In this document: piece by piece, positions 16,471 through 27,175 of the stretch
Layout of the letters: each line of letters begins with the position of its first letter
How positions within the stretch are numbered: position 1 is the stretch's first letter
NCBI GenBank assembly: GCA_965656715.1
Contig: CBFHLR010000004.1
Location: forward strand, 1-64,000
Reading direction: 5' to 3'
Source: Coraliomargarita sp965656715
GTDB lineage: Bacteria; Verrucomicrobiota; Verrucomicrobiia; Opitutales; Coraliomargaritaceae
DNA: 64,000 bases
Translations under genes and position numbers: made by a program
Notes under the pieces: generated by a model
What the model was told of the DNA's origin: nothing
Databases searched by the model: none
The model's input: only the letters and a program-made list of their open reading frames with translations

Positions 16471-16487
16471 GCCACGAACTAAAGCGC

Positions 16488-16742
16488 CTAAGCTTCTCCG
16501 ATGTTCTTCAGCTCCTGATAGAGCGCATCCCACTCAGCTGCCAAGCTGGTGGTGCAAACTGGCTGCACCGCGCGATTATACCAATACTCGGCATTCCATT
16601 CGTCACCTTCGACACGGTGAAGATAACCATGCACCCACGCCGCCTCAGCGGTCACCAAGTCTTGCACGAGCTCATGCGCACGCTTCCAGTCGCCCGACTG
16701 CTCCGCCTCTAAAGCCTGAATATATATGTTCTTGTTCTGCAT
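16488..16742 (-). CDS. Small conserved-type protein of unknown function
   Basis: 84 residues from the ATG at 16742 (an upstream start at 16778 would overlap the ferredoxin gene by 31 bp). The core AHELVQDLVTAEAAWVHGYLHR followed by EGDEWNAEYWYNRA is a pattern I associate with small cytoplasmic helical proteins annotated as hypothetical in many bacteria. It starts 5 bp after the ferredoxin stop, so the two are an operon. Function is unknown. Confidence 0.65.
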   Translation of the reverse strand: MQNKNIYIQALEAEQSGDWKRAHELVQDLVTAEAAWVHGYLHRVEGDEWNAEYWYNRAVQPVCTTSLAAEWDALYQELKNIGEA

Positions 16743-16747
16743 CAGTG

Positions 16748-16975
16748 TCAGCCAACTCGAATGATATTCACCGGACAACCCTCTTCAGCCTCTTCAAGTA
16801 TCTCACGATCCTCTTCAAAGCCTTCGCCATATTGAAAGCTACTGTCCTCGCGCGTCACACGAATAAGCTCCGCCTCACCATCTTCATCCATCTGAAAATA
16901 ATTCGGCGCCACCTCAGCACAGAGCATACAGCCAATGCACTCGGGTTTCTTGTGAGCGATACGGATAAATTTCAT
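16748..16975 (-). CDS. Ferredoxin, single [4Fe-4S] cluster type
   Basis: A 75-residue ferredoxin. The Cys pattern CIGCMLCAEVAP near residues 13-24 with a distant CP (EEGCPVNIIRV near the C-terminus) is that of monocluster ferredoxins carrying one [4Fe-4S] (possibly [3Fe-4S]) centre. The acidic surface (EDGEAE, EEDREILEEAEE) is typical of small electron carriers. The partner enzyme is not evident from the neighbourhood. Confidence 0.88.
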   Translation of the reverse strand: MKFIRIAHKKPECIGCMLCAEVAPNYFQMDEDGEAELIRVTREDSSFQYGEGFEEDREILEEAEEGCPVNIIRVG

Positions 16976-17020
16976 GGTCCTATTACCCTTGAGTTTCCTT
17001 CGCGCAAGAAAGGTCGGGGT

Positions 17021-17096
17021 CGTTATCCTTAACGATCCGTCCGATGAAAGGCCTCAGCATACTGATCGGCGCGTTAAGGATAACGCGCCCTACCAT
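17021..17096. repeat. Inverted pair of CGTTATCCTTAACG words
   Basis: CGTTATCCTTAACG at 17021-17034 and its reverse complement CGTTAAGGATAACG at 17072-17085, with flanking GGTCGGGG/CGCCCTACC, form a REP-like hairpin in the space between the ferredoxin and TrhP-like genes. Confidence 0.6.
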
Positions 17097-17131
17097 TATC
17101 GAATTCTGGGTAGATGATCCGCACATGAATG

Positions 17132-18505
<1,374 letters not shown>

Positions 18506-18714
18506 GCTTTAAAAATGGAGCAGCAGTGCATGATGCAGAAGCGTCTCACAGTCAAGGATTCCCATTCTGCTCTTTACCAAGCGCAGAATGGAACGTCGGA
18601 CTTTAAACATCGAATGCTGAATACCGATCTGGCTACAGCTCAATTTAAATGATCCCCACCAATCATTCGACGTTCGGGGTTAGAAGTTCAAGCGAGCATC
18701 GCGAGCGCCACACG

Positions 18715-20508
18715 CTAGGCAGACCCAGCTAGGCGCCCTGCCGCGTTTCCATCCACCACTGCAACCGACTTCAGCGATAGATACATACGAAAGATAGACC
18801 CATCGCCTTCGACACTGTCGACTTCGACCTCACCACCAAGCAACTCCGTAATTTGGCGGGCAATCGCGAGGCCGAGCCCACCTCCCTGATGCTTCCGCGA
18901 ATCCGAATCGTCCAACTGATAGAAGGCATCAAAGATTTGCCTCAAGGCCTCTCGTGGAATCCCCGGCCCAGTGTCACGCACCTCAAATACCAGATCCGTG
19001 TCATCATGCGCACAATACACCGCAAACATCACCGTGCCCTTCTGCGTAAACTTAGCCGCATTCTCAATAAACTTCAGCAATACAAGCCGCAGCCGCTCAT
19101 AGTCGGTATACAAGTTCTTCGGGCACTTGCGCGAAATATCCGTCAGCACCTCAATCGGGCGTCCCGCGCACAAACTAACTGCCGCAACCGCAAGCTCGTC
19201 CACTAAGCTGCTCAGAGGGAACACCGACTTGTCCAAGCGCAGCTCATCCGATTCGATTCCTGAGAGTTCGATCAGATCGGACAACATACAAACCAAACGA
19301 TCACAGTCTTCTCGGATGTGCGATAGAGAATCCCGCTGTTCTTCTGACAGATCCCCACCATCCATTAGAGACGCATAGCCGGAAATACGGTGCAAGGGTG
19401 TGCGCGTTTCATGACTCATATTCGTCAAGAAACGAGCCTTCGCACGATTCGCACTCTCGGCTAAATCCCGCGAACGCATCAACTCATCCTCGGTCCGTTC
19501 ATGACTCGCGATCTCCTTACGTAAGCGCACTTTCTGATCCTCATTCTCGATCACCAGCTCGGCTAAATGCTTAAACTCGGAAGTCGTCTTCAACAACTCG
19601 TCCAGACGCTCCCGACGCCCGCTCTCCAGAGAATCCGACAACAGTTTGAGCGGCCTCGATACCGAATGTAGGACAAACCCAATCACCAACAAGATCGCAA
19701 TCATCGCCGCATTCAAAATCAGCCAGAAGGCCTCCACCTGCTTGCTGATGATTCGGTCGGCGACCGGCAAGGGCTTGGTAATGTCCAAGTAAAGTAACGG
19801 CTGACCATTCAAACCATTCAAAGCACGAATAAAGTGGATTTCTCCAGTCCAGTGTTGCGACCGCTCCTCCATGGAGGGCAAAGCGGCATCCACCAATTTA
19901 ATCTCCGCGCCAGTGAGACCCTCGAGCTCACTAATCAAAGTCTCTCGCCAATAACGCCCAACAGCCAAGTAGCCAAAATGCTCCCCAGTTCGCTCACGGT
20001 CTTCCTGCGGTTGCACCGGCACAATATAGACTTCCAACACACCAGACGAAGTCCTGACAAAACCTGATTTAAACCAGGCAGACTGACCGCGCGACAAGAT
20101 CTCTGCACCTAACTGATTCGGGAAGGCTTCCAAGGGCCCTAAAATCTCCATATTTGAGTCTAGAATGTCAGTCAAACGCAGCCCCTCCGCATCATATACG
20201 GCAAACATATCCGCACCATAGGTCGCAGGAGCTGCATCAAATTGATCTAGAATAAACTCGCTGTCTCGATCGGGTAACTCAATCCAATCAATCAAATCCT
20301 GCCACCACGAGTAGTCATAAGCAAAAGTCTGAAGACCGGCATGCTCCAATATCATAATTTGATCGAAGGCCTGCCCCTCACGCTGCGTCATTTCGGCCTT
20401 GACCTGGAGAACCTCACGCTCGCCACGCTTGCCAACATAAACCGCTAAGGCGCAAAACAATACAACCATTGCAGCCTGTAAGAGCAGGAGTTTAGCGTAA
20501 ATCTTCAT
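18715..20508 (-). CDS. CHASE4 sensor histidine kinase
   Basis: A 597-residue membrane kinase: TM1 at about residues 5-25, a periplasmic CHASE4 domain with the DYSWWQDLIDW signature (65-75), TM2 at 260-282, a linker coiled coil, then HisKA with H366 (TNMSHETRTPLHRISGY), an N box (IENAAKFTQKG) and G boxes (DTGPGIPREA, GGGLGLAIARQ). No receiver domain follows. It is monocistronic, with no adjacent response regulator, so the partner is elsewhere. The signal sensed by CHASE4 is unknown. Confidence 0.9.
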   Translation of the reverse strand: MKIYAKLLLLQAAMVVLFCALAVYVGKRGEREVLQVKAEMTQREGQAFDQIMILEHAGLQTFAYDYSWWQDLIDWIELPDRDSEFILDQFDAAPATYGADMFAVYDAEGLRLTDILDSNMEILGPLEAFPNQLGAEILSRGQSAWFKSGFVRTSSGVLEVYIVPVQPQEDRERTGEHFGYLAVGRYWRETLISELEGLTGAEIKLVDAALPSMEERSQHWTGEIHFIRALNGLNGQPLLYLDITKPLPVADRIISKQVEAFWLILNAAMIAILLVIGFVLHSVSRPLKLLSDSLESGRRERLDELLKTTSEFKHLAELVIENEDQKVRLRKEIASHERTEDELMRSRDLAESANRAKARFLTNMSHETRTPLHRISGYASLMDGGDLSEEQRDSLSHIREDCDRLVCMLSDLIELSGIESDELRLDKSVFPLSSLVDELAVAAVSLCAGRPIEVLTDISRKCPKNLYTDYERLRLVLLKFIENAAKFTQKGTVMFAVYCAHDDTDLVFEVRDTGPGIPREALRQIFDAFYQLDDSDSRKHQGGGLGLAIARQITELLGGEVEVDSVEGDGSIFRMYLSLKSVAVVDGNAAGRLAGSA

Positions 20509-20737
20509 TCGTATTGAGAGAGTGTAACAAGGGGATGGGAAGCTATAAAACCAAACAACAGATTCTTACGTCCGCAAGCGCAGACAGGGTATTTCCCCCA
20601 ATATTCACGTTTTGACAGAAAAATCACTTCCAGCATCAGTTTTGCTTTCCCCGCCGAAAACCCCGCCTATGTTTCAGCGCTTTGACTCTTCAAGCCTGAT
20701 CATGAGCCGAGCTTCCCATTCCCTCAGCGATCAATCC

Positions 20738-20770
20738 CCTAACAACTCACAACCAACAACTAACAACTCC
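20738..20770 (+). repeat. AC-rich repeat just before the tex start
   Basis: Tandem words of the type AACAACT and CAACC lie directly before the ATG at 20774. The same AC-rich tract occurs in the leaders of gspI, gspJ and gspK (58806-58830, 59411-59440, 60350-60380). Here it replaces a ribosome-binding site and might act as an unstructured translation-initiation region. Confidence 0.5.
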
Positions 20771-20773
20771 TTA

Positions 20774-23161
20774 ATGCAGACCGAATTCATTGAGCAAATC
20801 TCCGAAGAACTGAGCCTCAAAGCTCACCAAGTCGCGGCCACCGCAGCCCTGATCGCCGAAGGCGGCACCGTGCCCTTCATCGCCCGCTACCGTAAAGAGC
20901 AAACCGGCGAGCTCGACGAAGTCCAAATCACCGCCATCCGCGACCGCCTGCAACAACTGGCCGACATCAAGGCCCGCCGCGAATCCATCCTTAAATCCCT
21001 CGACGAGCGCGAGCTCTTAACCGATGAGCTAAAGGACAAACTCGCCGCCGCCGAGACCCTCTCCAAGCTCGAAGACATCTACCTGCCCTTCCGCCCCAAG
21101 CGCCGCACCAAGGCCACCATCGCCCGCGAAAAAGGCCTCGAACCACTGGCCAAGCACCTCTTCGAAAACCAAAACGCCAGCGACACCGCCGAACAAGCAC
21201 TCAGCTACGTCGACGCAGAAAAAGAAGTCGCCGATGCCGACGCCGCCCTCGAAGGCGCGCGCCACATCATCGCCGAGTGGATCAGCGACGACGCCGACGC
21301 CCGCGACGCTCTCCGCACGCTCTTCTGGAAGCACGGCACCCTCAGCTCCGAAGTCATGTTCGGCAAAGAAGAGGAAGGCGCCAAATTTCGCGACTACTTC
21401 GAGTGGAACGAACCCATTGCCAAAGCCCCCTCACACCGCGTGCTCGCCATCCGCCGCGGCGAAAAAGAAGGCTTCCTCTTTCACCGCATTCTACCCGAGC
21501 AGGAATCCGCCATCGGCATCCTTGAAAAGCAATTCCTCAATGGCCACGGCTCCGCAGCCGCGGAAGTCAAAAAAGCCATCGAAGACTGCTACAAGCGCCT
21601 GCTCTCTCACTCCATGGAGGGCGAAGCACGCCTGCGCGCCAAGAAAGAAGCCGACGCCGGAGCCATTCAGGTCTTTAGCGACAACGTGCGCGAACTCCTG
21701 CTCGCCTCCCCGCTCGGTCAAAAGCGCATGATGGCCGTCGACCCCGGCTTCCGCACCGGTTGCAAGACCGTCATCCTCGACGCCCAAGGCCAGCTCGTCT
21801 TCAACCACGTGCTTTACTGCACCGGCGGCGCCGGCCAAATCGACCGCGCCAAGATGGAGGCCAAGGCCCTCGTCGAGCAGCACAACATCGAAGTCGTCGC
21901 CATCGGCAACGGCACCGCCAGCCGCGAAACCGAAACCTTCTTCCGCGAACTCGGACTGCCAAAGAGCATCGCCATCATCGTCGTCAACGAATCCGGCGCC
22001 TCCATCTACTCCGCCTCCGAAGTAGCCCGCGACGAATTCCCCAACGAAGACATCACCGTCCGCGGCGCCGTCTCCATCGGCCGCCGTCTCNNNNNNNNNN
22101 NNNNNNNNNNNNNNNNNNNNNNNNNNNNNNNNNNNNNNNNNNNNNNNNNNNNNNNNNNNNNNNNNNNNNNNNNNNNNNNNNNNNNNNNNATGGATCCACT
22201 CGCCGAGCTCGTAAAGATCGACCCGAAATCCATCGGTGTCGGACAATACCAGCACGACGTCGATCAATACGCCCTCAAGCGCCAGCTCGACGACACCGTC
22301 ATCTCCTGCGTCAACAGCGTCGGCGTCGAAGTCAACACCGCCAGCAAGCAGCTGCTCGCCTACGTCTCCGGCCTCAACGAATCCATTGCTGGCAACATCG
22401 TCGCGCACCGCAACAGCAACGGCCCCTTCAAGTCCCGGCAGGAATTCACGAAAGTCTCCCGCCTCGGCCCCAAAGCCTTCGAGCAATGCGCTGGCTTCCT
22501 GCGCATTCGCGACGGCGAGCACCCGCTCGACCAAAGCTCCGTCCACCCCGAGCGCTACGCCCTCGTTGAGCAAATGGCCACCGACGCCGGAGCCTCCGTC
22601 ACCGAGCTCATCCAAAGCTCCGCCGCCCGCGCCAAGATCCAGCTCGAGAACTACGTCTCCGACGAAGTCGGCCTGCCCACCCTGCGCGACATCATGGCCG
22701 AGCTCGCCAAGCCCGGCCGCGACCCACGCGCCCAGTTCGAACTCTTCCAATTCGCCGACGGCGTCGAAAAGCCCAGCGACCTTACGCTCGGCATGAAGCT
22801 CCCTGGCATCGTCACCAACGTCACCGCCTTCGGCGCCTTCGTCGATGTCGGCGTCCACCAAGACGGCCTCGTGCACGTCAGCCAGCTGGCCGACAAATTC
22901 GTCGATGATCCCAACAAGATCGTCAAAGTCGGCGACAAAGTGCAGGTCACCGTCACCGAGCTCGATTTGCAACGTAACCGCATCAGCCTGTCCATGAAAG
23001 CCCGCCCCGAAATCGGCGGCAAACGCGAACGCACCGGCAAACCCGGCGGCAACCGTGGCAACGGCCCACGCCAAGGCGGTGGAAATAACCGCGGCGGCGG
23101 CAATCGCTCCAACGACTTCGGCAACAACTGGTTCGACAACGCCCTCAGCAAAGGAAAGTAA
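20774..23161 (+). CDS. tex: Tex RNA-binding transcription accessory protein
   Basis: A protein of about 760 residues (795 with the gap). I chose the ATG at 20774 because family similarity begins at QISEELSLKAHQVAA and the upstream in-frame extension is not conserved. The domains in order are the Tex N-terminal helical region (GGTVPFIARYRKEQTGELDE), a YqgF/RNase H-like domain (MAVDPGFRTGCKTVILD), helix-hairpin-helix elements (NSVGVEVNTASKQLL, SRLGPKAFEQCAGFLRI) and an S1 domain near the end (GMKLPGIVTNVTAFGAFVDV). The tail of about 50 residues is Gly/Arg/Asn-rich (GGNNRGGGNRSN), an RGG-like addition. Tex binds RNA and affects transcription and ribosome rescue. Confidence 0.95.
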   Translation: MQTEFIEQISEELSLKAHQVAATAALIAEGGTVPFIARYRKEQTGELDEVQITAIRDRLQQLADIKARRESILKSLDERELLTDELKDKLAAAETLSKLEDIYLPFRPKRRTKATIAREKGLEPLAKHLFENQNASDTAEQALSYVDAEKEVADADAALEGARHIIAEWISDDADARDALRTLFWKHGTLSSEVMFGKEEEGAKFRDYFEWNEPIAKAPSHRVLAIRRGEKEGFLFHRILPEQESAIGILEKQFLNGHGSAAAEVKKAIEDCYKRLLSHSMEGEARLRAKKEADAGAIQVFSDNVRELLLASPLGQKRMMAVDPGFRTGCKTVILDAQGQLVFNHVLYCTGGAGQIDRAKMEAKALVEQHNIEVVAIGNGTASRETETFFRELGLPKSIAIIVVNESGASIYSASEVARDEFPNEDITVRGAVSIGRRLXXXXXXXXXXXXXXXXXXXXXXXXXXXXXXXXXMDPLAELVKIDPKSIGVGQYQHDVDQYALKRQLDDTVISCVNSVGVEVNTASKQLLAYVSGLNESIAGNIVAHRNSNGPFKSRQEFTKVSRLGPKAFEQCAGFLRIRDGEHPLDQSSVHPERYALVEQMATDAGASVTELIQSSAARAKIQLENYVSDEVGLPTLRDIMAELAKPGRDPRAQFELFQFADGVEKPSDLTLGMKLPGIVTNVTAFGAFVDVGVHQDGLVHVSQLADKFVDDPNKIVKVGDKVQVTVTELDLQRNRISLSMKARPEIGGKRERTGKPGGNRGNGPRQGGGNNRGGGNRSNDFGNNWFDNALSKGK
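22091..22189. other. Assembly gap (99 N)
   Basis: A gap in tex between SIGRRL and DPLAELVKIDP. These blocks are practically contiguous in Tex proteins, so almost nothing is missing. Confidence 0.85.
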
Positions 23162-23225
23162 GTTGGGGTCCCGCCTTTAGGCGGATTTAGAATGACTTTA
23201 AACCGGATAAATCCGGGACTCCAAC
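23162..23225. repeat. REP-like element bounded by GTTGGGGTCCC
   Basis: It begins GTTGGGGTCCCGCC and ends GGGACTCCAAC, with an internal hairpin. The same ends bound longer elements at 35401-35524 and 54176-54317 (only the right end there). It is a dispersed palindromic family found after genes. Confidence 0.6.
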
Positions 23226-23388
23226 CCGCTCAATCGCCACGACTATCTGTGGCTAAAATGATCGAGTTCATCTCACACCTCTCCCAAAACCTCGCAATGA
23301 GAATGATTTACGCCAAACAAGTGAAAAAATGTAAAAAGCGGGTTGACGAGTGCCCAAAGCATTCCCTTAATCCGCGTCTTTCCAACAC

Positions 23389-23464
<76 letters not shown>

Positions 23465-23469
23465 TTTTT

Positions 23470-23495
23470 AAAGCCCGCTTTCGAGCGGGCTTTTT
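23470..23495 (+). terminator. Terminator of tRNA-Phe
   Basis: AAAGCCCGC/GCGGGCTTT stem with a TTTCGA loop followed by Ts, directly after the tRNA. Confidence 0.9.
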
Positions 23496-23919
23496 CATGC
23501 CTGGCCGTCCCGGATGCTACGCATCCAATCGCTACGCGATTACGACTCGTTGATTGTTCGACCTACGGCCTCACGTGCCGGGCTACGCCCTTTACTGGGT
23601 CCGTCGCCAGTCCTGAGCCTGCCGAAGGGCCACCATTTTTACCGCTTCTTTCTGAAGCGGTTTTTTTGTGTCCGGACCGATCGTTCCGAAGGAGCAACGC
23701 GACTGACAAGACCGGAGTCGAAGACTACCGGACCATCGATGATGCTACGGCTCAGAAAAACGCGATGCGTTTGGTCTGAGTCCGGCCACCACTTTTAAAC
23801 CTTCTCGAAAGATGAGTTTTTTTTGAGGGCCGAACCGCTCGCTTCGACTGCTTGAAGCTTTAATTAGACGTCATAGAAGATTGCGTCCATAAGGTCTAAC
23901 GTCACAAACATAATACCAT
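23496..23919 (+). repeat. Two degenerate tRNA 3'-end plus terminator copies
   Basis: No gene is visible. Two further copies of the tRNA tail and terminator arrangement occur: GGGCCACCATTTTT with an ACCGCTTC/GAAGCGGT hairpin and seven Ts (23627-23667), and GAGTCCGGCCACCA with a decayed hairpin and eight Ts (23778-23824). Short palindromes (GGATGCTACGCATCC, AATCGCTACGCGATT) lie between. The block looks like decayed tandem tRNA-Phe tails left by duplication or repeated integration. Confidence 0.6.
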
Positions 23920-24585
23920 ATGCGTCTTATCTTATCCGCACTCTCCTTTCCGTTTCATAAAAGCAGGCTGATGATGCTGGTCTGCTTAATCGTGTTGCAC
24001 CTGATGATTGGTGTGCTCTCCTATGTGGCCTTGTTGGGTTGGATACTGGGACTTGGTTTGCTCGGATTCATTTATGCGACCTTCTTCAAGTTGATCTACA
24101 CAACGGGTGTCGGTTATGACGAGGCTCCGCAGTTCCCTGACTTTAGCGATCCGTTTGAGAGCATGCTCATTCCACTGCTCAAGATGGCGATCGTTCATTT
24201 ATTCGCCTACCTGCCCTACCTGATTTTCCTTTATCAATCTGGTGGCGGTGCGCCGGCTATCGAGATCGGTCTGGTGCTCCTCGCGAATTGTTATCTGCCG
24301 ATAGGCTTGATGATTATTGCGATGGATGACTTTACCGAGGCCTTCAACCCGGTAACGGTGATGCAAGGTATTCGCTCGGCGGGTTGGCTTTACGGGCTCA
24401 CAGTGCTCGTTCTGGCCGGAGCATTTATCGTCAATGACTTGCTGCAAAGTGCCTTTGAAGGCTCATGGATACTCAGTGCGCTCCTCGGCTCTTATTTCAT
24501 CATGTTCAAAGGCCGCCTGATCGGCAGCGTTTACCGCGAGCGCATCGAAACACCACACCTCGTTGTCGAGACCGAGGGAACCTAA
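23920..24585 (+). CDS. Multi-pass membrane protein, DUF4013-like
   Basis: A 221-residue integral membrane protein with about five to six helices (VLHLMIGVLSYVALLGWILG, IYATFFKLIYTT, LAYLPYLIFLY-type and later segments). The soluble loop EAPQFPDFSDPFESMLIPLLK and the overall layout resemble DUF4013 proteins of unknown function; I am not certain of the family. It follows the tRNA-Phe repeat block and is probably monocistronic. Confidence 0.6.
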   Translation: MRLILSALSFPFHKSRLMMLVCLIVLHLMIGVLSYVALLGWILGLGLLGFIYATFFKLIYTTGVGYDEAPQFPDFSDPFESMLIPLLKMAIVHLFAYLPYLIFLYQSGGGAPAIEIGLVLLANCYLPIGLMIIAMDDFTEAFNPVTVMQGIRSAGWLYGLTVLVLAGAFIVNDLLQSAFEGSWILSALLGSYFIMFKGRLIGSVYRERIETPHLVVETEGT

Positions 24586-24703
24586 GTCACCCGATCTTGT
24601 AGGACTCGCGCTGGCACGACAACACACACAGTAGCGCTGAATTCTATTAGGCGTCCTGCCATTCGACAAGCTCATGATTTTAAACGAGCAGAAGCCCTAC
24701 AAC

Positions 24704-26029
24704 TTATGCACTCGTAGCCGCGCGCTTGAGTTCACGCTGGCGCTGGAAGAAGTTGCGCCGCCGGCGCTCAGTGAATTCAGCATTATAGACCTTCTCTCCC
24801 AACTCGATCAGCCCACTGCGCAGATCGTCGACGCTCATTCGCGCTGGCTGGAAGTTGATATCAAACAAGGTGCAGGTATCCCATGCCTCTGGCTGCAATA
24901 ACCTCCCCTCCTGTTTCATGCGTGCATAGAGCGGCGTGCCCGGAAAGGGAGTCATCACCGTAATCTGAATTTCATATAGCCCGCTCTCTTGGATGAACTT
25001 CCACATGTGCTCAAAGGATTCAATGGTCTGCGTATCCAAGCCCAGCACAAAGCATCCATTCACTGTCACTCCCGCATCCTGGATCCGCTGAATTGCACGC
25101 AGATAGCCATCGCGCTTGCGGCGCTTCCAATTTCCACGGAGCTCAATCCCTTCGAGCTCATTGCCCTCCGGGCTTTCCAGACCGATCAATATCTGCGCGC
25201 AGCCTGCAGGCTTCAATTCCCTGAGCAGCAAGGGATCGTCCGCAACCGAGATATCCGTCTCAGTGAACCATTTAACGTTCTGTGTTTGCATCGCTTTCGC
25301 CAATTCACGGCCATGACGCTTGTTCGCAAAAGTATTGTCGTCGGCAAACTCAATGAAGGGCTGCTCCCAAACCTGTTTGATCGCGTCAATTTCGGCCATG
25401 ACCTTGGGAATGGGCTTGGTTTTGAACCCTGGCGCAAGACGGATCGATGCGGCACAGAACTCACAATTCCACGGACAGCCCCGCTGCGTCTGCACCGTAA
25501 TTCGATTGTAGCGCTCAACATCCAATAAATCAAAACGCGGGATCGGCGCATTCGCTAAATCAAAAGGCGTGCCTCGCGCGTCATAAACTGCATCCAGACT
25601 CCCCAACTCCAAATCCCGCATCACCTGTGGCCAGACGGGCTCGCCCTCACCGACGATGATGGCGTCGGCATGCTGTTGCGCCTCCTGCGGACAGGAAGTG
25701 ACATGCAAACCACCGAGGATGACTTTAACCCCGGCGGAACGATAACGATCTGCCAGCTGATAGGCTTCGAGAATCGTAGCCGACAAACTCGAGATCGCCA
25801 CCGCATCGAAGTCGCCCGGCAAGGGCTGATCTTTCGCCGCATCCGGCAACTCCACATATTCGACGTCGATTTGTGGTGGCGTCAGCGCAGCCAAAGTCAA
25901 GAGACCCAAGCTGGGTAACGATGCGATCACCTCACTACGCTCAACAAAGCCGGGAAGATTGACCCCGATATCCAACAAATCCTGATCCACCACACGGACA
26001 CCACTAATTGCTAAGAGTCCTAGTTTCAT
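24704..26029 (-). CDS. B12-binding-type radical SAM protein
   Basis: 441 residues from the ATG at 26029, preceded by GGAGG six bases upstream. Residues 1-150 form a cobalamin-binding-like Rossmann domain (VILGGLHVTSCP, DAIIVGEGEPVWPQVM). The radical SAM core has C185, C189 and C192 in QRGCPWNCEFCAAS. The C-terminal region (GLYEIQITVMTPFPGTPLYARM) is typical of BchE/HpnJ-like enzymes. Its substrate is unknown. It overlaps the upstream membrane-protein gene by four bases (ATGA), so the two form one operon under the palindrome at 26456-26499. Confidence 0.85.
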   Translation of the reverse strand: MKLGLLAISGVRVVDQDLLDIGVNLPGFVERSEVIASLPSLGLLTLAALTPPQIDVEYVELPDAAKDQPLPGDFDAVAISSLSATILEAYQLADRYRSAGVKVILGGLHVTSCPQEAQQHADAIIVGEGEPVWPQVMRDLELGSLDAVYDARGTPFDLANAPIPRFDLLDVERYNRITVQTQRGCPWNCEFCAASIRLAPGFKTKPIPKVMAEIDAIKQVWEQPFIEFADDNTFANKRHGRELAKAMQTQNVKWFTETDISVADDPLLLRELKPAGCAQILIGLESPEGNELEGIELRGNWKRRKRDGYLRAIQRIQDAGVTVNGCFVLGLDTQTIESFEHMWKFIQESGLYEIQITVMTPFPGTPLYARMKQEGRLLQPEAWDTCTLFDINFQPARMSVDDLRSGLIELGEKVYNAEFTERRRRNFFQRQRELKRAATSA

Positions 26030-26418
26030 GCAACACCTCCCCAACCGATCAACATGGTTCCAAGAGCAAGCATGGTCGCCGCGACCGGAACCGGAAACGC
26101 ATGCCTGAATGGTTCCTTCCAGACAGTTAGCCAGCAGCATAGCGGCATACTCACCAGAGCGACCACCCAACTCATCGAAGCCACCTTCAAGTAAACTCCA
26201 TCAAGCGGCAGCTGCACCAAACTCAAAGCAAAGAGAATATTCATCAGCCCCATTCCAAAACATGCGATATGCCCCAAGCGCAGCATCCGCCGCGGGAACG
26301 ATCCATAGCCTCCGAGCCATTCGGCTTGATGAAACTTCAAACCGATCAGCGCCCCTGAGAGCACCCCAAAAACAAAACCGATCCAACCGGCCTGCAGATT
26401 CAATAGTGTCCAATCCAT
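26026..26418 (-). CDS. Four-helix membrane protein preceding the radical SAM gene
   Basis: 130 residues from the ATG at 26418 (AGGGAG eight bases upstream; an ATG at 26466 is possible but lies within the palindrome region). Four transmembrane helices are evident (GWIGFVFGVLSGALIGL, LGHIACFGMGLMNILFAL, VASMSWVVALVSMPLCCWL, PVAATMLALGTMLIGW). I do not recognise the family. ATGA overlap with the radical SAM gene implies a shared process, perhaps modification or transport of a membrane lipid or quinone-like product. Confidence 0.65.
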   Translation of the reverse strand: MDWTLLNLQAGWIGFVFGVLSGALIGLKFHQAEWLGGYGSFPRRMLRLGHIACFGMGLMNILFALSLVQLPLDGVYLKVASMSWVVALVSMPLCCWLTVWKEPFRHAFPVPVAATMLALGTMLIGWGGVA

Positions 26419-26455
26419 TTCGATATCTCCCTTCAATCGAAACTTAAACAACACA

Positions 26456-26499
26456 TTAATAAACATTGTTCAATATTTATTTTAAACAATGTTTATTAA
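26456..26499. promoter_or_regulatory. 15-bp inverted repeat, likely operator
   Basis: TTAATAAACATTGTT (26456-26470) and AACAATGTTTATTAA (26485-26499) are perfect inverted repeats around a 14-bp AT-rich spacer, starting 38 bp upstream of the preferred membrane-protein start. The size and AT-rich symmetry suggest a dimeric regulator (TetR-like or similar) controlling the radical SAM operon. No regulator gene is adjacent. Confidence 0.6.
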
Positions 26500-26519
26500 A
26501 TGGAAGAAAAATAATTTAG

Positions 26520-26547
26520 AACCGTTAATTTACGTAAATTAACGGTT
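26520..26547. promoter_or_regulatory. 28-bp perfect palindrome (AACCGTTAATTTAC half-site)
   Basis: A gapless palindrome of half-site AACCGTTAATTTAC lies between the divergent radical SAM operon and the YHS gene. A 16-base part (ACGTAAATTAACGGTT) recurs upstream of gspD at 63368-63383. Either a shared operator or a small dispersed palindrome. Confidence 0.55.
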
Positions 26548-26656
26548 TAAACAAAATACGTAAGCAGAGTTCCATTCTTGATACCTATACAGGGTAAACT
26601 TTCTCGGAATAAACAGGCCAGTTCATGGCTATAACAGTATCCATCTACCAAACGCC

Positions 26657-27154
26657 ATGCAGTCCTTAATTAAACTACTCTCACTCACCTTCGTTGCCCT
26701 CATTGCGACAGTTGCGCTCAGCGCCCAAGACGTAAGCGACGAAGCCCGACAATCGAACTTCAGCCTCGGCCGCGGCGAGCTTGCCATCAGCGGCTACGAC
26801 CCTGTTAGCTACTGGAACGTCAAAGGCCCCACAAAGGGTGAAAAGAAGATTACCGCCACCCACAAAGGCATCGTCTACCGATTTACAAATAAGGAAAATA
26901 AATCACTCTTCCTAAGCAACCCCTCGAAGTTCGAACCTCAATATGGTGGCTGGTGTGCATGGGCCATGATCGACGGTGATCGCACCAAGCCCGACCCCAA
27001 AAGTTTCAAGATCGTCGATGACAAACTCTACCTATTTTACGACGGCTTATTCGGCGATACACGTGCGCTTTGGAACAAACGCATCCAAACCGATGCTGAA
27101 TCAAAACTGATCCAAAGCGCGGACAATGAGTGGTCTACGCAGATCAAAGGCTAA
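26657..27154 (+). CDS. Exported YHS-domain protein
   Basis: 165 residues with a Sec signal peptide (about 1-23, LLSLTFVALIATVALSA-Q) and a YHS domain: AISGYDPVSYW, VYRFTNKENKSLFLSNPSKFEPQYGGWCAWAM. YHS proteins of this type are periplasmic and often occur near metal or redox stress genes; the Cys in GGWC is conserved in many. It heads a run with DoxX, DinB and NRDE genes that may form one operon (22, 32 and 3 bp gaps). Confidence 0.82.
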   Translation: MQSLIKLLSLTFVALIATVALSAQDVSDEARQSNFSLGRGELAISGYDPVSYWNVKGPTKGEKKITATHKGIVYRFTNKENKSLFLSNPSKFEPQYGGWCAWAMIDGDRTKPDPKSFKIVDDKLYLFYDGLFGDTRALWNKRIQTDAESKLIQSADNEWSTQIKG

Positions 27155-27175
27155 CCATCCAACCACCTACCTGTC

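Noticed and set aside
21491..23074. Long open frame opposite tex (527 codons with gap)
   Set aside because: Antisense shadow caused by the GC-rich codon use of tex; low-complexity Ala/Gly/Asp/Val sequence.
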